Positions 59,001 to 64,000 of a stretch of 64,000 nt of DNA are shown here, one piece after another. This DNA comes from Tubulanus polymorphus (taxonomy: Eukaryota > Nemertea > Palaeonemertea > Tubulaniformes > Tubulanidae): the NCBI RefSeq assembly GCF_964204645.1, contig NC_134026.1, positions 18,742,650 to 18,806,649 of the forward strand, given 5' to 3'. How positions within the stretch are numbered: position 1 is the stretch's first letter; each line of letters starts with the position of its first letter. Under the pieces are notes generated by a model that did not search any database, was not told the origin of the DNA, and was given only the letters and a program-made list of their open reading frames with translations. A program made the position numbers and the translations under genes.

Positions 59001-61826
59001 TTAAAGACCTGCTAACCCGTACGGTTTAACCGCGGCCGTCGGTCGGCTTTTTTTGTGAACCGTGTTACTGCTCTAACTACTCTATTCAATTTTAGTACGT
59101 TCTTAGGTAGAATTGTGAGCGGTGATGAATTAATAGACTAAATAGCCTGTAGACAATAGCGGGCAATGGAATGCTCTCAGCTTTTCATCTAATCAACGGT
59201 CAGTTTTTCAACACTGATTTAGAGGTGGGAGCTAGTCAACACACATACACCTTTTACATGTATATCGCTATCATACTATGGAAATCCGTGCGAAGCGATC
59301 AATAGTCATGTACAGCATAGTTATCACACGAATGCTATTAAAAAACAAACACAAGAGACTGGGAAACTTGCGCCGCGTGCGTATTTTAATTCAAGGATAA
59401 AAAAATATGGAAATTGATATACATGTAGTATGATAATAACTTATATGTATTAATCGTGTAATAAGGGGCTAAGAATTAATGAAGTTATCAGATTTAGAAT
59501 AAAAGATTGTTGTTTGTTCGGGGACTGCATCGTCAGTTGATGGTTTTAATTCGGTAATTCTACATTCCATTGCAATCCAAATTAATTCATAGTTAGTAAA
59601 GTATTTTTGACAATATACACTCACTTTTTTAATGGTGAGCCACAGGGCCATTGGACCTTTATTCTCAAATTACACATGGGCACTGAAAGAGTTAATCCGC
59701 TGAAGATGTCCTGTGCCTGGGCTTCTGGTAACAGAATTACTATAGGACATAAACAAGAATTTGAAAAAAATATATTCTCATCTGATCCACTGCGTGTTAA
59801 TCATGCACTGTACCAACTGAACCACTGTTACTCAACTGTATATTCATTGCTATAATGTTATAAGTCACTATTGCCCCATATGTTTTTGGGGGCCACGTAA
59901 TTGTTTTACCAGTTTTACGCGGATTGCTGTCAGCATGCAAAAAACTACAAAGGGTACATAAAGAAACTGCTAAGTTAAATCTTGGAGTAATCATTCAATG
60001 ATTACTGCAAGGTTAACAATGATTACTGCAAGGTTAAATTGGCTTGTAACCATTCTTAATACCGGTACATGTAATATAGATTTACTATTTATTTGATTAT
60101 TACAGAGACATGGTCAGCGTGTATCCCGAATATCTACTGTTCTAGTATGCTGTATGTGGTTGACTATAATCATTGGACTAATTTTGTCATTAACAAATGA
60201 AATTAAGTGGCTGACATTTCTGATGATAAGCTCCTATGTAAAGCTAGCTGTTACCCTGATTAAATACATACCACAGGTGATAGAAATGAAATCGCGATAA
60301 TTTGAGACCCGTAAAATCCATCAGTAATCTGTATATGATGAAATAATTTTCATGTTTTTCAGGCTTACATGAACTACAAACGAAAAAGTACAATAGGCTG
60401 GAGTATAGGAAATGTGTTATTAGATTGTACAGGCGGGTCTTTGAGCATTTTACAAATGTTTCTTCTTTCTTATAATAATAGTAAGTTTTTTTTGGCTAAT
60501 CTTTATTGATGGCTAAAATGAGTGTCTGATACATGTTCAGAAATGGGGATGTTATAAGAAAAATGTATCTGTCATTTTATGGTACTTGTATAGGGAAAAG
60601 ATTTGAGTCGATAAGAAATCTGCTGAGCTGTAATACTGGGTCCCTATGACTCCTTGTTTCCTTAAAAACTCCTAAACAGAAAATGATTTTCAAGGTGTTT
60701 GAAACTCCTTTATTTCAATCAAAATAACCTAAACAATTTAAAAACTCCTTCAATTCTGAGAAATAGGTAATTAGAAATGTTTGTACATGTTTACGCCCCA
60801 AATTGGTGCAGTTGGGACATGCATACAGAAAAACCAAACACTCAATAAAAATGCAGTTTATGAAACACTGCTGCCCCTCTAGCTCTTATTCTGAGGTGAT
60901 ATGGATTATGATCCACCGCCCTACCCTTAATGAGAATGGCTGTCGATATCAGCTCCCCCATGTTTGGGACGCTTAACTTATGCATAGTGCAATGATGTAT
61001 ATTCATAGATATGAATTGAAAATTCTTGTGAGTGTTCTCAAAAAAATGTTTAATATTCCATGCCTAACGTTACTTCTTCATCATGAATCATGAAGTAAAC
61101 TATTTACGCAAATAGAATGATGCGACGGTGTAAGGCTGAAACTCGAGTTGAAAATCTAGTACTATTATCTTGGTACATGTTTTCGAATGACACTTCCGAA
61201 AGAAAATTCTGTCAGATTTATCTAAGCCTGCAGGGGGTTTGAAGGGTTCATTGGAACAGTATTTTTGATGCTAAAATCTTTTTGAATGTTATCTTTTATT
61301 GAATAATCAAGTAACATGGTATTTCAATGTATATTGGTAAATATGCATGTTTTGTAACCACAGTTAATTGCCGAAAACATTGTTGAATGATGATGACACG
61401 CTCTATAATTACAGTGAATTCAAAGTCATCAATTTCTTTCTATATATGTTCACCAGGGGGCTTTGAATATCAAAATTTGCTGCTTGTCAAGTATTTCACC
61501 TGGGCATGGTGTCCCTGGATCCCTAGTTTCAACAATCCACCCAAAATTTTTAGCTTGGGATGCCGTGATACATAATGAAGTGCCACTTTAACTTGAACTA
61601 TCATTTATCGGTGTCTGCTCTATTTTCAGATGATTGGGGTTCAATATTCGGAGACCCAACAAAGTTTGGATTAGGTCTATTCAGTATCTTGTTTGACATT
61701 CTATTCATGGTTCAGCATTATGTGTTGTATCGCAATCATCAACCGATAACACATGCATCGGATGATGAAGAAACTAGACTTTTGGACGACGATGAAGGCA
61801 GAGATAGATGTGTAAACAAAGTTTAG
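53095..61826 (+). CDS. CTNS: Cystinosin, lysosomal H+/cystine symporter
   Basis: Cystinosin exports cystine from lysosomes, driven by protons. Nine coding exons: 53095-53152, 53542-53626, 54832-55038, 55337-55477, 56288-56387, 56724-56843, 60106-60276, 60363-60480, 61630-61826; 398 residues in one frame, slightly longer than human. The N-terminus is a signal peptide (cleavage near VNA, residue 23) followed by a lumenal domain with at least five N-glycosylation sequons. The first PQ loop has FYPQV (Pro154-Gln155); the second has IKYIPQAYMN (Pro293-Gln294) and LLDCTGG with the proton-coupling aspartate (Asp315). GDPTKFGLG lies before the last helix. The cytosolic tail ends [18 protein letters not shown] and lacks the GYDQL lysosomal signal known in mammals. 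Two in-frame ATGs start the frame; the first was taken. ATTAAA at 61948 is a possible polyadenylation signal. Intron 6 (3.3 kb) holds a TTAA element. Confidence 0.96.
56066..56262. mobile_element. Inverted-repeat B-box element, half copy in CTNS intron 4
   Basis: It starts CCATCCTCCCCCGGTAGGGATTCGAGG, continues with ACGAAACCCTGCCACACTAGACC, GCGCAGCTTAGATGATGGCATTAT and CCAGGTTTTCCCATTTG, as in the complete copy at 43618, and stops near CGGCGGTTATACAT, only about 30 bases before exon 5. The right half is missing. Confidence 0.8.
57703..59695. mobile_element. 2-kb TTAA-target element in CTNS intron 6
   Basis: TTAA (57703-57706) is followed by CTCTTTCAGTGCCCA; at the right, TGGGCACTGAAAGAG is followed by TTAA (59692-59695). 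The ends match those of the 0.3-kb element at 7296-7591 (CCCTTTCAGTGC). Near the left end GTCGACA occurs twice (57727 and 57765 region). The interior has no long reading frame, so it is non-autonomous or decayed. The TTAA duplication points to the piggyBac or Kolobok superfamily. Confidence 0.8.
61320..61545 (+). repeat. Single unit of the 154-bp family with its terminal block, in CTNS intron 8
   Basis: It carries GCATGTTTTGTAACCACAGTTAATTGC, then GTTCACCAGGGGGCTTTGAATA, then CACCTGGGCATGGTGTCCCTGGATCCCTAG. The order is the same as at the end of the array at 34430-35090. It ends about 85 bases before the last exon. Confidence 0.75.
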
Positions 61827-62697
61827 AATGTTTCTAACAATCCACCACTGTCACTTCAAAATTGTAATGAGAATTAAGACATTCGTTACCAATTGCTAAT
61901 CTTTGAATTTGCTCTCCTTGCCAATGCCCAATTGATACGTTTTTCAAATTAAATAGCTACCGTACCGTAAGCTTGATGAACCCATAAATCATATTTTGTC
62001 TCTGTGGGCTCTAGCCACTGCCAGATCTCCCTGGATGCTTGGAATTAACGTCGTATATCTATGACATTATAATGGGGCACCGGCAACGCTACTGTGGCAA
62101 GCGGAATTCTGCCATAATCCGCCAGGTTCGCTAGTGTACAATACGACGTCGACGCTGGATTTCTTCTCAAACTCAATTAAAATCTAACAATATTTTCTCA
62201 AATTCTATGCATGATATATGAAAATCGTAGCACGTATGTACTCTAAAGACTAATCAGAGTTTATTTCGATGTGTGATTATCCCAATCTTTTGAGATCAAA
62301 GTTACTTGAAAATGAACTAATTTTGATCGAGTGCGTCTGATATCTCAGAGGCGCCATCTGACGGGATAGCTGGTGTGCCGGTTCCCCATTCATACTGGCA
62401 AAAAGTGGTACACACGCTATGACTGGCAGTGAATGTGTCAAAAACCCACAATCAGAAGAAAATAACAGCAGCCAGAACATTAAAATGGTTTGGATAGAAA
62501 ACTTCTGATTTTTGAAATCTGGCAATCGGAATGAGACAGTTCCGCATAAGTTGGTAGCGTGAAAAACCTCTGCTTTATCCTCAACGCTGATTGGTCAATT
62601 TCGTCTGAACAATGGTTGACTATGTAATAGCTCTATTCCGAACTACACGATAACTCGTAGCAGAAAAATCACTACATATTTTTACACCTCAGCAGAA

Positions 62698-62943
62698 GTG
62701 ATCATGTGATAATGTTAACTATGATTTGATGATAATTTCAATGATGACTAACGTTGATTCATAAAGTGTGAATTGAATAATAAGTGTGAATTTAATCAAT
62801 TAGACTTGGGCTGAAAAATTGATAATGCAGTAGTGATCATGTGATAATGTTAACTATGATTTGATGATAATTTCAATAATGACTAATGTTGATTCATAAA
62901 GTGTGAATTGAACAAGTGTGACTTGGGCTGAAAAAATGATAAC
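62698..62943 (+). repeat. Tandem duplication, 135-bp period, two copies
   Basis: GTGATCATGTGATAATGTTA begins at 62698 and again at 62833. The copies share ACTATGATTTGATGATAATT, TGATTCATAAAGTGTGAATTG and GACTTGGGCTGAAAAA. The second copy has a short internal deletion. Confidence 0.9.
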
Positions 62944-62967
62944 TCATTTCTCATTTCTGCTGCACTT

Positions 62968-63323
62968 TAAGGCTGGCTTATATCGACAAGCGACTCCTAC
63001 CGACTTCTACCGACGCAACTGAGAGCAACCGCCATCGCAGTCCAGCTTATGTCCACTGCGCTCCAATTCCCAGCAACTGAGGCCAACTAGCGTCGGTTGT
63101 GATCAAAAGCAACTGTCCGCCTACCGTAGGCGGACAGTTGGACAGGCGGACTAAACGGCTTGCAACGAGTCGGTAGGCGTCAGGTTGCCGTTGCAAGCTG
63201 GCTTATGTCGAACCGATTGCGCAGCAATTGGCAGCCTCTCGTAGGCCACTGGTTTCCAATAATCGGTGAATAACCCAGTTGCGTCGGTAGGCGTTGAGTC
63301 GCTTGTCGACATAACCAGCCTTA
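62968..63323. mobile_element. MITE with TAAGGCTGG..TCGACAAGCGACTC ends and a central palindrome
   Basis: The left end TAAGGCTGGCTTATATCGACAAGCGACTC and the inverted right end (GAGTCGCTTGTCGACATAACCAGCCTTA) match over about 28 bases; CTACCGACGCAACTG is also mirrored further in. Inside, CAACTGTCCGCCTA (63110-63123) is inverted at 63127-63140 with a CCG loop. About 356 bp, GC-rich against its surroundings, non-coding. Confidence 0.85.
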
Positions 63324-63807
63324 GAATTAATGTCCATTATTGTCTAACAAAAGCAAATATAACCTGTTTTTGAGTTGTAAACATATTTGGTCAGGCTGTA
63401 CATATACATACCTGTCTGTGCATACATGTGCATTTGTACATTAGAAACGTGTCTGGACATGTAGTGGTACATCATTTTTTATGTCTGCTTAATCGAAACA
63501 TACATATATTCTGCCTCTCTTCCTGTTATGTGTTCTTTGAACAGATTCTCGATTGTTACAAGTGATGATTGACAACCTCGCAATGAGCGTCTTCCCTTCC
63601 TTTCGTTGATTTACAAAAGATAAATCAAATACCACTATGGTAATTTTATCTATTATTCATAGAATCAAAAAATATTTTAATTATGTAATTCAGTTAAGGC
63701 GAAGTAATTTTGACTTCATTTAATTGTACTGTTCTTTATAAATGCACGTGTACAGATCGGGTAAATGGCAATTTTAGTCTTTAACTCTCAAAATAGGAAT
63801 TATTTAG

Positions 63808-64000
63808 TTAACCTTTCATTGCTGACTAATTGATACCCGAAAGTGCTGGAGATAATTTGAAAATCCTTCCACCCCAGTGCATTGAATAACAGGGATACCG
63901 ATTTAGTGCGTCTTCAATGTGGCGCAGTGTATTGTTAGTTACATCTACGAGCAATTATCTAGTTAGATAATTGCTCGTAGGTTACATATTTCACTGTTTG
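63808..64000 (+). mobile_element. TTAA-target MITE, copy cut by the window edge, with a palindromic insertion
   Basis: TTAA (63808-63811) precedes CCTTTCATTGCTGACTAATTGATACCCG and blocks that match the element at 7296-7591 in order (AAGTGCTGGAGAT, GTGCATTGAATAACAGGGATA, TTAGTGCGTCT, GTTAGTTAC, ATATTTCACT). Relative to that copy, it has an extra hairpin at 63945-63980. Confidence 0.8.
63938..63987. repeat. 36-bp palindrome flanked by 7-bp direct repeats GTTACAT
   Basis: GTTACAT (63938-63944), then CTACGAGCAATTATCTA (63945-63961), GT, TAGATAATTGCTCGTAG (63964-63980), then GTTACAT (63981-63987). The arms are perfect. The related element at 7296-7591 has a single GTTAC followed by the downstream sequence at this place, so this is an insertion with a target-site duplication. 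Confidence 0.85.

Larger units (their letters stand above)
61827..64000. other. Region downstream of cystinosin: tandem and inverted repeats only
   Basis: No exon was recognised. Apart from the elements listed separately (62698-62943, 62968-63323, 63808-64000) the sequence is AT-rich. A minus-strand frame at 62277-62525 has no recognisable features. Confidence 0.5.

Overview
This window is animal nuclear DNA: AT-rich, with split genes carrying GT/AG introns, AATAAA signals after stop codons, no prokaryotic operons, and many short transposon relics. The gene set (meiotic cohesin, RNA 5'-phosphatase, ESCRT-III, cystinosin, intronless orphan rhodopsin-type receptors) is metazoan. The atypical receptors and the dispersed repeats (a family around TGACCTTGACCTTTGATCC, another around CACCAGGGGGCGTTGAATA, and a GTCCGTCCGTCCG family) suggest a lophotrochozoan, perhaps a mollusc. 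That placement is inference from memory of such repeats, not a search.

Layout, left to right. (1) 3111-8540, minus strand: the first six coding exons of a REC8-type meiotic kleisin, whose 3' half lies beyond the left edge. (2) 10495-11460, plus: an intronless class A receptor in a CpG-rich island. (3) 12.3-16.2 kb: a tandem array of about 490-bp units carrying an exon-like reading frame, interrupted by two insertions. (4) 16.2-22.6 kb: gene-poor, with transposon relics. (5) 22685-32412, plus: an 11-exon DUSP11/PIR1 RNA phosphatase whose introns hold tandem repeats and miniature elements. (6) 33.8-35.1 kb: a repeat block ending in a 154-bp tandem array. (7) 35227-36258, minus: a second intronless receptor, without a DRY motif or the TM3 cysteine. 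(8) 40671-46615, minus: a complete six-exon CHMP3 (ESCRT-III). (9) 46866-49349: a 2.5-kb inverted-repeat element with a 500-bp foldback nested inside. (10) 53095-61826, plus: a complete nine-exon cystinosin (CTNS). (11) 61.8-64 kb: tandem and inverted repeats, ending with a TTAA-element copy that carries a tiny palindromic insertion.

The genes are not a functional cluster. CHMP3 and cystinosin both act in the endolysosomal system and are transcribed divergently, but they lie 6.5 kb apart with transposons between, so no shared promoter is implied. Split-gene models were built by hand by joining exons whose splice sites, phases and family alignments agree. All four (REC8, DUSP11, CHMP3, CTNS) keep a continuous frame. 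The least certain junction is the exon 5 donor of REC8.

The observations most worth following up are the exon-like tandem array, the cystinosin tail with an acidic dileucine signal in place of the tyrosine signal known from mammals, a TTAA-target transposon family with 0.3-kb and 2-kb members, and a 36-bp perfect palindrome inserted between 7-bp direct repeats.
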